A stretch of DNA of 64,000 nucleotides from Takakia lepidozioides (GCA_030704615.1 CM060732.1:80871171-80935170); one strand, 5' to 3'. Positions 1-11,613 are shown, numbered from the stretch's first letter. Numbers and translations: made by a program. The notes: generated by a model from the sequence alone, not told the origin.

Positions 1-716
1 TTGTAATTTGTTGTCCGAAGCAGTAATTGTTGAAGAACGGGAGTTGGAGGCGGAAAAGTCATCTCGGTTCCTCTCCATGAACTATGCTGCGCTTTTGGAG
101 ATGTTCATGTTCTTGCCTCCCCTGTTTTCAATACTTCTCAACGATTAAAGAGTATGAGAAAACACTAGCTTTTTAACTCATCATGGTCTCAATCACTTTA
201 TGCACAAGTTTGTGAGGCTATTGAAAATAGGAGACAAGCATACATCAGCAAGTGTATTTGCATGGAAGGAACTTCTGCAACGAGAGTCTATGCTTTATGT
301 ATAGTGTAAAGCACCTTCCCTCGAGGAGTTTCCACGACCACGATTTAGGACCCGCCCCAGAGCGCTTTACACTGAGAAACCAGTTTGAGATTTTCTCTTA
401 CATCATTTTCATTGGTGAAGTTTCCTTGGCGCACTGTTATGTTCAATCTCTCGCCCAGGGCATGAACGTGTAACCAGCTGTTCCATCTCCTTCACAAGGA
501 AACAACCCTAACCAATGGCTCCTGTAAAGTGGAGTTCATTGTGCGTGTCAGACGAAAGTAATCATCAGGTTTCTATGAATGGATCATGAATTCCCTGTCA
601 GTGAACAAAAGTCTAGATTGGGGCCTCGTACAAGAGTTTGCACGAAATTTGGTCGTTAAATATGTTGGCAAATGCTGCATTTAAAATCTCCTGAAGTTGT
701 TGGTGTGGTGGTGCAG
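1..716. other. No gene recognised; small inverted repeat
   Basis: No coding region could be supported here. A 10-bp inverted pair (AGTGTAAAGC at 303-312 and its complement at 364-373) resembles the inner terminal sequence of the MITE at 1349-1806 and may be a relic of that family. The last bases before 717 look like an intron 3' end (GTGCAG), which suits the eL29 fragment that follows. Confidence 0.4.
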
Positions 717-815
717 ATGGACCCTAAGTTCTTGAGGAATCAGAGATATGCCAAGAAACATAATCGTGTGGGCGGCGACAACAGTGAAGTTGATGCTGCT
801 GAAGAAATGGAATGA
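717..815 (+). pseudogene. RPL29: Ribosomal protein eL29 C-terminal fragment
   Basis: The frame starting ATG-GAC-CCT encodes [16 protein letters not shown] and then an acidic tail ending EEME-stop (32 codons). The family's conserved C-terminal core is [16 protein letters not shown], so the assignment to 60S protein eL29 is firm. It is preceded by GTGCAG, a possible splice acceptor, but no upstream exon with the conserved basic N terminus (start MAKSKNHT) is visible between 1 and 716. It is therefore either the last exon of a gene whose first exon lies left of the window, or a fragment. A second copy of the tail codons at 1019-1057 argues for a rearranged relic. Confidence 0.7.
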
Positions 816-1018
816 GAGATGGTGTAGATGGAGCAGGCCCAATATTTGAAGGGGATTTGGACCTGCAATCCTTCTAATATCTTTGTCCTATTTGTTCAAT
901 GCTCAGCAGACGTCTCCCTGTGAAGGCAATTTTTGTCAAATTGTGCACCTTTTGGTGTGGACAGGCTGGAAAGAGTCTGTATGGACGGATTTGTTGAGCT
1001 CAATGTAGTGCATGAGGT

Positions 1019-1081
1019 GACAACAGTGCAGTTGATGCTGCTGAAGAAATGGAATGAGAGATGTGTAGATGGAGCATGCCC
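1019..1081 (+). repeat. Duplicated eL29 tail and 3' flank
   Basis: About 63 bases repeat 777-840 with few changes (GACAACAGTG through GTAGATGGAGCA), including the eL29 stop codon. The offset is 242 bp. A second repeated pair (CGTCTCCCTGTGA...GCAATTTTTGT at 911-936 and 1244-1268) has a different offset of 333 bp, so the region was duplicated and then altered by indels. Confidence 0.75.
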
Positions 1082-1348
1082 CTGGGTGGAAAGATAAGTC
1101 TTACACATTTTTCTACCAATATTTGTGTGGAATTGAGAAAGTATGGCACATTGAAGATGTGGCAGAGCACGCAAACAGCCCTTTGCAGTACTTGTTATTT
1201 TCCTCAGGGAGTCACACAAGCTTCTTGAATCAACCCAAAGCTCCGTCTCCCTGTGATGCAATTTTTGTAAGGCATCTCGCAACAAGTTGCTAATGGCCTT
1301 GCGGGGATTAAAATTTCATTGTTTACCAAAAGGCAGGTTTGTGCCTAA

Positions 1349-1806
1349 GGCCCGCTTTACACTAGGAGTCGAGGCCAAGGGGCCGTCGGGAATGGAGCGA
1401 TCCTATTGGTCGAGATCTTAAGGCTGGCCCCAAGACCTTTACACTAGGAGTCGAGGCCGAAATGAAATAATATATTTTATTCTACATAAGTTTGGCCTCA
1501 AGTAGGCCCCAAGGGCAGAAGGAGCCCTCATGGTTTGGGGGCCACCAAGCCTCCTTGGGGCCCACCTCCCCCACACTATAATACTATTACTTTCCTTCAT
1601 TCTCCACCGCACGATCTTCTCATCTCCTCCTTCGGCCCCCACTTCAACATTATACACTACTGCCTGCCCCAAGAGCTTTACACTCGGGGCTGCAGCCCCC
1701 AAAGATATGATATTTTAGTGCTTACTTGAGGCAGGCACTTGTACCCATATTTCCTCTTCTTTGGCCTCAAGATTTGTTGGCCTCGACTCCTAGTGTAAAG
1801 TGGGCC
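1349..1806. mobile_element. PIF/Harbinger-type MITE, 458 bp
   Basis: The element has 30-bp terminal inverted repeats with one mismatch, beginning GGCCCGCTTTACACTAGGAG on the left and ending with its complement CTCCTAGTGTAAAGTGGGCC on the right. It is flanked by the direct repeat TAA (1346-1348 and 1807-1809), the target duplication typical of PIF/Harbinger (Tourist-like) elements. No transposase is encoded, so it is non-autonomous. An extra internal copy of the terminal sequence (TTTACACTAGGAGTCGAGGCC) lies near 1438-1458, which points to nesting or a terminal duplication. Confidence 0.85.
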
Positions 1807-1809
1807 TAA

Positions 1810-2590
1810 AAGACAGTGACACTCTAATATAGGTCAAAGCCCCATTTTGCTTTGATTTCACTAATGATAGCTGTGATAACTGTGCAGCCTATCTTGTTTT
1901 TGCTTTCTATGAATGGCTTCCATCCAATTTGCATCTTACGACATCTGGCCTTCCAGTGAGGAGATTGCCAAGGTGCATACTTCATGTCAAGTAGGCAGAA
2001 AACCAAGCTAGTTCTCCACATCCAAAATCACCTCCGGCTTACCCTTGTCTCATCCCATCTTAGGACAATCGGCTACTGAAAATATCAAATCAAACACAAC
2101 AAGCACATCCATTGGTGTGAATGTACACCGGGAATTGGCCAGTGGTGTCATTTGATGGCAGGACTCTGGTGCTCTAGTTAGCACCAGTTATTTCATGGGA
2201 TTTCATGTTGCAGTATGACACAGAAATTGCCTGCATCGGTGATGGGGTTCTCAAATATGGACATCAGATGCAAAGATAGTGAAGGATGGCTACCTGTGCA
2301 TGAGGTTCTAACCAGTTTCATGCCTGCAGCATATCAGGAGACAAATTTGTGGGTCAAATTTAAGGATCTAATGTTTGTTATTGGGGAGTCTGATGGATGA
2401 TTTCTAGCTCGTTTGTAGAAACAGATGCATATCTGGACACGAGAGTGTCCCTTACAAAGCTTCTGATGGTACCAGGCTCTTCACTAACAGTTACCTCTCT
2501 GAAACCTACCTTCCTGAGTATGCAATATAAAGTAAAACTGTGTCTCAGAGGAGGAGTCCTGTTGATCTGAGCAGACTAGTCAAGAGTAAG
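1810..2590. other. No gene recognised; 3' flank of RSPH14-like gene
   Basis: This interval lies just beyond the stop codon of the minus-strand RSPH14-like gene and probably contains its 3' UTR. A 61-codon plus-strand open frame at 2215-2400 has no recognisable motif. No repeats or RNA genes were seen. Confidence 0.4.
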
Positions 2591-5500
2591 CTATCTCACA
2601 GTTGCAAGGTTCACAAATGGTCGTGATTTAAACTGGATCTCTTGAATGCCTTGCCTGCCACATCTCTTAAGTAATGCAGAGACTGACACCTTGATCATGG
2701 CTCGCAACACTTCAATTCCATGCTGCAGCTCTTCTCTTGCAGCTGGGTGCTCAGCCACATTGATCAGCAACTGCAGGAGGGATCAATTGTACATTAGGAC
2801 TTCGCTTGCTGTAGCATGCATTTGGACAGATAGAGTATGTTATTTTGGATACAAATTTTTTCACTAATCATGGAAGTACTTTGGCAAGCTGTAGCCTTGC
2901 GATATTTTTTATGTTTGTCATGAGATATGCCCTTGTTGTAAGAACGTCTATGAGGTATCACAATCTCAGGCTTGGGTTGCTTGCCAGTTTGCATGAGGGA
3001 GAAAGCAGCAGAAATTTATAACATCCATTGACACTGGACACTTGAAAGATGTCATTTAAGTGGCAGTGCCTTCAATTTTTGGTCTTGATACGAATGCATT
3101 TGCAAATCGTGGGACTTGTCATGTCTCACGCCTGTTCGGAAAAGAATGAAATGTGCAAAGAAGTGGGAAAGTTCCCGAACCTGAAGGATGTGAAGGCAAA
3201 GTTGATCATCAGTGAGATCAAGCATGGGGACCAATACTGGGATACCTTGTGCAATTATGATTGCCTTCTTGCCGTCAATGGCAATTGTAATGCTGCACAT
3301 CACACTCGAATGTCAACATCGCTTGACGTGAGCATGATTGGCATTGGAAATTCCTTGTGTATGATCCATCTTCATTGAACATCTATTGGGAAACACTTAC
3401 CTCATGAGCGCGGCTGCGCCAAAAGCCTGTATGCGTGGTTCAATGTGATGGAGGAATGGGACTAGCACTTCCACTGCGTTTCTATCCACCGCTTGTGCCT
3501 TTCCAACAGGGTCAAAGCTGCCCTCCCCCAATGACACACACCATTTGTGACTTGCAATTACTTTCGTATATATGCACATGTATGTTTTATGAGTAACTGC
3601 TCCAATTGCGTTCGCAAGATGAGGCAGAGCACACTTGAGCAAGAATACAATGTTTATGAGGCCCCGGAATACCAATCCAGGCCTGCATATGCCTGAAAAA
3701 ACTCAGCCCCATTTCCTGATAAGTAGGAAGCACCGACTGCTGCTCCGAGATCATGGTGGTTGCCGAAGGCTACAACATGAGGGTGGTCTATACACGGCCA
3801 TGAATTGAAATTCAGCCGCGGAATTGCAAAGGTTCACTTCCCTTCTATCCCTGGCTATAGCTGTCGGTAACTCATCTTGGTAATGGTCTCATTGGCTGAT
3901 AAGACCATCGTGAAGTGGTCATTTCTTCGTTCTACCCTGTCACATAGGCCCTTGTGGGTCCATGTAGACGTTGTAAAGTTACTTTCTTTCTTGCCTCACT
4001 CCGACTCTCTTGCTTGTTTTTTTCGCTTTCTCTTGTCCTATAAGCTCTCTTTCCGGAAGTTCATTTCATTTCTTACTTTTATTCCTTTTACTCCTTCCCA
4101 CCTTGACCTCCCAAAAGTTGAATGTGACCGCAAGGCGAAGTGGCTCTTAGTTACGCATGCTTCGGCCGGAGTCTTCTCTCTCTCTGACCATTCATTTTTG
4201 ACCAGATGTCTAGTAATCGTCAAAGAATTTTGGTTCACCAATGCATCTAAGAGTGTGGTCCGGAATATTCACCAAAGAAGGCACAAAAACCGAGTGGCTG
4301 CCTCCTTCAAGTCAAGAAAGTCACTGAATAGCAATCGGAATGCCGTTGGCACAGCATCCACCTTCAACACGGCCATTTCCAGGCACGTCACTATTTTTCG
4401 TCAGTATTCTTCGAGAGGATAGAATGAAAGGAGTAGGTTGTTGAGAATACAGTTGCGGACCACAAACAGCAGAATAACTGTGAAGAGAGTAATAAAAATT
4501 GGAGAAACGTGAGGGAGCTAGGTTCGTTTCAAGGACAACTAGAGAATACACAAGTGGCGATCTTCTTAATCTCATTTATTTGGAAGAGAATATATGATCA
4601 TCAACAAAGGATGTTCGGTTTGTTAGTGTAATTGATTGCTTTTCGACTAGGAACATACAATGAAATCCCGGTTTCTGTAGCATGAACATTCAAAGAAAAC
4701 CGACCTTCAACAGTTCTGTGAGGGCCTTTTGGTCGTAGTTCAAGCCTGCAACACACTTGGAAAGAATATCCAGGGCCACGATCTTACAGTATCTGTCCTT
4801 TTCTTGATTGATTCGCTTCAAGATAAAAGTGAGTGTTGTCCCGTTGTTTACAAGCTCTGCCCTCACTGTTGAGCACCATGAGAGGACGTGGACCATACCA
4901 CACAAACACTTCAAATTCTAGTCTGGACTCTGATAGGGCTTCTTGTTCCGAGGTCCACACCATCGTTGGTGCTAGTGGTCCTCGCCCTAGGAAGAAGTGC
5001 TATTCAGACTAAAGTGCAGACGCTCAAATTATACAGCGGCTTCCTATGTATTGTCTCATATTTTGGTTGGTTTTCTCTTCCCGACAACAAAGGATAATCG
5101 ATATAGAATCTATACATAACAAATGTCCTCCCGATGTCCAGCATATCAGATATTTGAGCAGTTACTCATTCAGAATTCATTCATGTGAGAGTATTATGAT
5201 CGCTGGCAGTTAAGCGACTCTGTAAATCAGGCCCGGAGAATTTGTTCGAGAGTGATTATTTCCCAGAGACGTTCAAGTTAAAACAGCTGCATTGTTAACT
5301 CAATATATCTGATCGGGGTTTAGTATTGCACCGAGAGTCACAAACTAGTGGAGGGACAGAGAGACCTTGATCAGAGAGGGCTGCATCATTGAGAGCAGTT
5401 AGAGCATTTCCCCTCAAAATGATGTTGTTGTCTGCCACCTGCATGGTCACAGCTTCCAAATGGTGAAACGCTACATATTAAACTGCCGTCTCAAGAACAC

Positions 5501-7789
5501 TCTCTTGCACATGATTCAAGTTATGATGCAGTTGACATTATTGATATCAATTGATGGTCTGTGTAGCTTGACGTCTCTCTATCATGTGGCTTCGAACCCG
5601 TATATATTTGTGTATATTCAATTATCTTTCTGATACTGGGAGGTAGAATGGTACCATTCCAACGAGGCCCTTGATACACCCTAGTGTACATAGATCACTC
5701 CACGCTGTATCTGAAGCTGCATACAGAAACCAGTCGCATAGGAGCAATTCAACTAGTACATTCAATCAAAGACTAAATATCCGGGCCAGCGGGCACTTTC
5801 TTCGCCGATAAGGCAAAAAATTTGACCATCCATATGTGACGACTTACTTGGCCTAGTACTATCACTAACAACTAACAAATTAAGAAAAATGAGTCCACCC
5901 TAGAAGTTGGGAGACTGTAATGATTTAGTGGAGGACAAAATAAAAGACCCCAGGTGGAGACAATTTCTTAGGGAAGGAAACATTCTATCGCTGGAGATTC
6001 CTAATAAACACTCGAGATGTTTTCAATTCTTCTTTGGGAGCAATTTTTCAAAATTTCAGAATTTTCAGAGTTGATTTTCTTGTAGCTCCTTTTCCGGGGC
6101 GCTCAAGAATGGGCAGCCAGAACCTCAAAGTTTATGATTTTGCTACAGGCTGAATCTATGGAATTCGACGGTGAACAGTTGGAGGAAATTTCAGGGTTAC
6201 TTAAGATGAAATTCTGATGGTTTTGAGAGTCAGATTGGATTCTCCTTTAGAGAGGGAGAATGCCCAAAGGGATATCTAGAGTGCTTATGCTGCCATGCAT
6301 GTGAAACAGTCTGAATAATAAATATCACGCACGAGAAGATTCCCTACCGATTACTCAGAAAAGAGAGGGAAGAAAGAAAAACATTTAACAAAGTCTGGAT
6401 CTAGGACTTGTATAGTAGCTCCCAACACTGGGATAATGTCCAGATGACGTAAGTACCTTGCCAAGTATTCAAAAAATATTGAATCCAAGGGGCAGAGCGG
6501 CGCCCATGGTACGTCATTGAGAAAGAATCGACCTCTGCTATCCGAAGTGGTAGCGGTCAAGTCAAGCCAACGCAAGGCAAGATGGACAGAGACAATTCAC
6601 CTGCGGCGTACTTGAAACAAAGGGCAAGCGATTGCTGAATGTACATGTCTCTTTCTTTCACCATATTTGCAAGAATAGGTAGAAAACCTGTCATCGTAGG
6701 AAACAAATACTTGAGGTTCCAATGTGTGAAGTCAAGCTTTGTTCCATTGAGACATCCCTATACAACATCATGAACAACTCTTCATCCAGCTAGTCATTTG
6801 AACACCATTTTCCATTGAGATTTTTTTTTTCCGTGGGATTGTTACTCAAAATAAGGACGGAGCTCACCAGCAGCAAGACAACGTACACGACTGTCTGGAA
6901 CACAGAGGAGCTCAACACACCATGTGATAGACTTTTGTCGGACAACAATATCCTTGTCCTTCAGCAACCGCATCTATGATCCACGATCCATGAATTCACG
7001 AAGTATATAAAAAAGTTAGTTAATAAGCTCTATATGTTCCTCGAAAGCTGACTTCTGACATTGTCTGCACATAAGTGGAGATAGGACGTTCGAACGCAAT
7101 GAGGCACTGATCTTACTTTCGCCTATAAATCACGATCACTACAATCCTTGAATAGTGAGTATTTTTTCTACATATCACATAAATCCTTTCGCACTCTCAC
7201 TCGAGATAGAATCTGCAGTTTTAGTTTCAATGTGGAACCTTCCATGCATGGAAACGAATTCATGTGCTCAAAGAAAAAATGCTTTTAGATCGGGAATGTA
7301 GAAGCTTGTTATCAAACCGAGCAAAATTTTCCTTTCTAATAACCACAATTTAAATTGTCGACTTTGCTTGTTTTCGGTTGAGCACTTCCAAGTGAATGGC
7401 GGTTGAATCGAAATATCAAACTTGAGACGGTTATGGTGTGCATAAGGTTCGATACTAGCCAGGAATGAACTCTTGAAGAACAAACACTAGATCTATCCAC
7501 CATAATAATGCAAGCCTGCACTCACAATCTTAGGATACATGAAGTTTCCAAAGGCGAGACTGATGTTGGTAGCAGCCTTTGGCATCGGGGGAGGGTACAA
7601 AGCCCGCTGTACAAGCTGGTCACCTGGGGGGAGCTCACATTTCAGCAAAGGATATCCCTCTTCACAATCAGGCACATTCATGAATTTCACCATATCCTCT
7701 GTTCGCATTTGTTGGTCCGCATAACGCCATATCAAATACTGCTCAATCGTCTTGTCCTGTAACGAGTTTGCGAACGCCATTGCAGGCAT
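2591..7789 (-). CDS. RSPH14: Radial spoke head 14 (RSP8)-like armadillo protein
   Basis: Nine exons join in consistent phase: 7789-7526, 6973-6868, 6687-6601, 6532-6390, 4917-4705, 4361-4273, 3517-3401, 3292-3181 and 2770-2591. They give a 436-residue protein. The N terminus (about 88 residues) is followed by armadillo-like helical repeats such as MRLLKDKDIVVRQKSI, GFLPILANMVKERD, VEVLVPFLHHIEPRIQ and IPVLVPMLDLTDDQ. The order of repeats, the segment AAALMSITIAIDGKKA and the end EIQFK line up with vertebrate RSPH14 (recalled, not aligned by program). That protein is an axonemal radial-spoke component needed for flagellar beating. Our protein has a longer N terminus than the roughly 350-residue animal form. 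ATG at 7789 is the first in frame; a second Met follows at 7780. The least certain junctions are the exon 4 donor (GTTAAA) and the exon 6 acceptor. Another axonemal armadillo protein is possible. Confidence 0.8.
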
Positions 7790-8733
7790 GGTGCTTGATT
7801 GTGATTTCAGAAGACTTTTTTGTAGTGACCAGATCGAAATTGGAATCTCTGTGCAGTTGAGGCAATGACGCCGGATGTTTCTTTGTACTCCAATTAGTTC
7901 ATGAATATTCCTGAGGGGTCGAGATCTGGATTTTCAAGACCACCATGGATTAAAAAGGACTGAGCGTTCGACGGATTACGTAATTTAAGTCCTTTGGTTT
8001 GGAGTTTTTGATTCCTTGGCTATTAATTCTGTCCCTACATGAACAATATTCACTAGAGCTCCAACGATCACTATGAAGATTTTGATTTAAGAAATTATCT
8101 AGCATTTACCAGTAGACCTGATCGAGATATTTTTGTTCAAGATTCCCATTTCGATTTTCGACATTCATTTAGAGGTCTACAGTTGTTAAACATCTGCTGT
8201 GCAAATTTTGGTTTCCGTGTATCAATTGATCACAGACAAATGACATTGGTTGACAGAGATTTTAAGAAAAACAGTTGTACTTGTTCTCAATCCCTCAGTC
8301 TTCAGGAGATTGCAGATTTTGATTCCGGGTTGATTCCTTTCCTGTTTCTTTGTAGGTCTTGCCAGATCCTCTCTCTTCTTACCGTGGTCGACAGAGGTGC
8401 GTGCTGTTTCCTTGAAAACGACCAGCGTGCAACCCTGCCGCCTCGAAACAGCCGCTGCAGATCACCAGATTGTAAGCTCAGCTGCAGGTCGGTTATAACT
8501 TCTAACCCTGCCTGACTCTGAAAGTTAGTATCGAAAGACTTTCCTCCAAAGAGGACTTATGTGCGAAGAACCGAGCTTAATATCCATTCATTAAGACAAC
8601 CAAGCTGTAGCCCTGTGGTAATGGACATACTTACCACCTCCGTAAAGAACTAGGGCTAATTCCTCTTTATAAATTTCTGCGCGTTATCCAACGTGGTATC
8701 CACACGAGTACCAGTAATGCACCGGTGCATTGG
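7790..8733. other. 5' flank of RSPH14-like gene; no gene recognised
   Basis: AT-rich sequence upstream of the minus-strand RSPH14-like start. It must hold that gene's promoter, but no TATA box or other clear motif could be singled out. A 110-codon plus-strand open frame (8183-8515) has no recognisable domain. Confidence 0.35.
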
Positions 8734-8759
8734 GTGCATTACACGAGTGTGTAATGCAC
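8734..8759. repeat. Perfect 11-bp stem-loop
   Basis: GTGCATTACAC and its exact complement GTGTAATGCAC flank a 4-base loop (GAGT). Just upstream is a further palindromic stretch, AATGCACCGGTGCATT. These look like remnants of a foldback element ending in a TAATGC-type sequence, similar to the ends of the palindrome at 8883-8976. Confidence 0.7.
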
Positions 8760-8882
8760 GCACACCTGCGATATTTCTTTATCCTTACCTCAAAGATCTT
8801 TTTTCAGGGCAAGCTACTGGCGGGGAGAAAGCATAAAGAAAGGATGAAAAGATAAGAAAATCATCCCATTTCTTTACGCAGG

Positions 8883-8976
8883 GTAATGCCCTGAGTGGAG
8901 GGCATTCCTGGATTTGAGGGCACTGGCCCTAAGGAAGGCCCGAAAATCCGGGGATGCCCTCCACTCAGGGCATTAC
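8883..8976. mobile_element. 94-bp palindromic (foldback) element
   Basis: The arms GTAATGCCCTGAGTGGAGGG (from 8883) and CCCTCCACTCAGGGCATTAC (ending 8976) are exact complements over at least 20 bp, with further pairing (GGCATTCC...ATCC) inward. The loop contains a second small palindrome, GGCCCTAAGGAAGGCC. It is non-coding and resembles a miniature foldback transposon. No clear target duplication was found. Confidence 0.65.
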
Positions 8977-9655
8977 ATGGCATAAAGCACGTGCACCAAA
9001 AAGGTCCTGCGGGCATTCCTGGGCACTATGTCCCAAGCCCTTTTAGGATAGTGCCGCGGGCTCCCTTCCTCATGAAATGTTTTTTTTATTATTTTCACTA
9101 AATCGGGCCGAATGATACAAGACACAATAGAATCCATAGCGCTTTACTAAAATTGATATTCGTCACACACGATCATAACAATTATTAAATTCACAATCAT
9201 TTTTATTGTCCATCATTAATCAAACACAAACATTCGACCATTTCAAAGTTTTGTCCCTAGGTGACTCAAGGGTTATGGACCAAATCAAATCAAAAGGGTT
9301 ATGAGAGTCTTCTACCCAAATACAGCCATTTCAATAAAAAACCATTGTTCTCATGGCTCACTGCCGAAGCATGGGACTGAACCAATGTGTTAGTTTGGCA
9401 ACCATGAAATCATAGATTGGCAACCATGAAATCATAGAAACGATGCCATTTCACCACATGAATTTGATTTAGTTTGTAAGCACAAAATGAGGAAAAAACT
9501 GCTACACACATTGTGCTTGTCCGAGGCCATCGAGAATTATGTGCATTATTCCTTTACTTCTAACACAAAATTTTCAATAGTTTTATGCAATCCGACAATT
9601 AATATAATTATCAAGTATATCGAACTCTACTAGATCAGACCAACTTGGGATCTTA
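8977..9655. other. No gene recognised
   Basis: AT-rich sequence without a supported coding region. It includes a short direct duplication near 9408-9440 (TTGGCAACCATGAAATCATAGA twice). Confidence 0.4.
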
Positions 9656-9869
9656 CCCGCCTGGCCCCGGGTAACCACCGGTTCCAGTTCCGGTTATGTG
9701 GAACCGGACCCGCCTATGCAGAACCGGAACCGGAACCGGAACCGCTCATTGGGGATTGTGTGGGAACCGGAACCGGCGGTTCCAGCTACGACGACATGTG
9801 TGGGAACCAGCGGTTCCGGCTCCAAAGCGGTTCTGGTTCCGGTTCCGGTCCACCCGTAGGCTGTAGCCC
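9656..9869. repeat. GGAACC/GGTTCC-rich cluster (hAT-like subterminal repeats)
   Basis: About 210 bp packed with GGAACC and GGTTCC in both orientations, including four GGAACC-type units in a row near 9720-9750. The same repeats recur at 17700-17910 beyond the hAT transposase. Subterminal arrays of short repeats are typical transposase-binding regions of hAT elements. The cluster may be the left end of a large hAT-like element or a small non-autonomous derivative of its own; the exact terminus and target duplication could not be fixed. Confidence 0.6.
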
Positions 9870-9992
9870 TAAATGTCTCTAGTCTCTACGTCCCCAAAAC
9901 GCGGCCCGAGCTCGGATTGGCCTCCGGCCCCTTCAGTGGGACGACCGTCTTGCAGGTTACGCACACTGGTGGGCCGTTGAAAGACGAGAGTA

Positions 9993-10898
9993 TGGCGATT
10001 GCCAACTCCAGCACTCGGGAGGGCCAGCTGCAACTACTAGTCGCCCGCTCAGCATTGTTGCGGCGACGAAGAAGGCCGTTGTGGTGCTCAAAGGAACTTC
10101 GAACGTAGAAGGCGTTGTCAATTTGGTCCAAGAAGATGATGGTTATTTCTGAAGACCTCTCTGATTGTGGTTTTGCATGTTGTGAAGAAATGTAGATATA
10201 GCTGTCAGACGAAATGAAAATGAAACATTGTGATCTTTGTTATAGATGGGAGTGAAAGTGATCATGGTACTGTTTGTTTAGGGTTTGGAGATGTATTTAG
10301 CTCCAACGGGGCATGCGATTGAAGAACGGTTTTAGAACACATAATTCGCTGGCCGTGGTTTCTGCTGAATTCTCCCTACTTAAAACTTGAGACATTCCCC
10401 AGCGTCTTTGCATGCTGGGACCAGAATGCCTGACAATGGCAGTGTGCGACCACTTTATCCCTATCATATGATTAATGCATTCCAGACATCGAACAGAACT
10501 ACCGTGAGAACACATTGCACGGGAATCCCTGAACCACCACGGAGGAAGAATCTCTAAAGTTCGCATCTGCAGTAGGAGTAAGCGCTAGGGATTTGGATTC
10601 ACATCCGCTAAGGCGAGAGGTCAGTTGAGGCCCTCCAAATTATACACAAAGAAATTTGTGTAGTTCTATTTCTGCACTCTGACTTTCGCCACTCTTTCCA
10701 GACTGTGTTGTTTGTTGTGCCTCAGTATGGCAATATTGGGACAAAGTCAGATAGAGACAGTATCCTGTGGGGACTACACTTTAAGGAAAATTGTTTTTCG
10801 ACCAAGTTTGAATAGGGAGGTGTGATTTTTGAGCAGGTCCCACAACGGTGAATGTGAAGATTACTGGCCTTGCACCTGGCAAGCATGGTTTTCACCTA
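9993..10898 (+). pseudogene. CSD: Plastid-type Cu/Zn superoxide dismutase, two-exon fragment
   Basis: Bases 10054-10141 encode [19 protein letters not shown] followed by NLVQEDDG, the start of mature plant plastid Cu/Zn superoxide dismutase. An acceptor at 10837 continues in phase with PTTVNVKITGLAPGKHGFHL (to 10898). The exon 1 donor is at 10142. The probable transit-peptide start (ATG 9993, [18 protein letters not shown]) is in a different frame from the mature region, and the mature frame has an upstream stop (TAG at 9880-9882) and no ATG. Right after FHL the expected HEFGDTTNGC stretch is missing, and none of the later exons (metal-ligand His/Asp loop, C-terminal GGRVACG region) was found down to 14.7 kb. 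It is a broken fragment. Confidence 0.8.
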
Positions 10899-11608
10899 GT
10901 AACCACTTTTGGCTTCAACTTTTTGCTTTTGCATCTTTATATCCGAGATTGGAACATGTATAAGTAATGCCACTCTTGAATGGCAGAGGCCTAGCTCTGG
11001 AGAAGCACACATTTTGGAACTTGTGATTAATTTTTATTATTTGTTGCTCAATCCACTTCAAGGTTTTGCAGAAATTTGGGAGGCTTCGCATTGTATGACT
11101 GCTGCGTTTCAGCTGGTCATGAATTTATCTGCCATTGTGCTTTGGGACACCAAGGGCTTTCAACTCCTAGAAGTGTACTGATTGAGGGAGAGAGAAAAGG
11201 GATGACGGGCTTTCTAGTGGAGCAATTTTTCCGGGTGCTGGGGTGGGCTTTCCTTCCAGTTATGAGCAGCGTGGTATGATGGTTGCAGGTCTTTTTTCAT
11301 CCAAATAGCCAGGGCAGGTGTTCCTCTTTTCGCTGTGTGTCAGGGAATCTTGAACAATGTTGACTGGCGAGAGGAGGTATGTGAGCAGCCATCCCCCCGT
11401 CTCTTCCATCCTCTCCTTCAGGGGCTCTCTCGTTCATAGTTTCTGGCTACTCCACGTGGCACTGCATTCTGGCTGTCTTCACTTGTTTATCTTGTACGTC
11501 CGTCATTTTCTAAGCAATTCCCTGTCATTCTACCTACTTGTTCACCCTTCCCTGGCCAGACCTGCTCTTACAAGGTTTGACAGTCATCATTGTCTTACTT
11601 TTTGCACT
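10899..11608. other. No gene recognised between SOD fragment and solo LTR
   Basis: Open frames of 67-112 codons occur but none has a recognisable motif. No further superoxide dismutase exon is visible here. Confidence 0.4.
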
Positions 11609-11613
11609 CTTAC

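Noticed and set aside
3640-3780. Minus-strand stretch reading VVAFGNHHDLGAAVGASYLS, a possible extra RSPH14 exon
   Set aside because: Flanking exons already join in phase without it, and it does not fit the armadillo repeat or known RSPH14 sequence.
3877-4422. A 181-codon plus-strand open frame
   Set aside because: It begins at TTG, shows no known motif and overlaps, antisense, exon 6 (4273-4361) of the RSPH14-like gene. It is best explained as a shadow frame.
11060-11200. Possible third exon of the superoxide dismutase
   Set aside because: None of the three frames contains the expected metal-binding loop or conserved glycine-rich C-terminal motifs.
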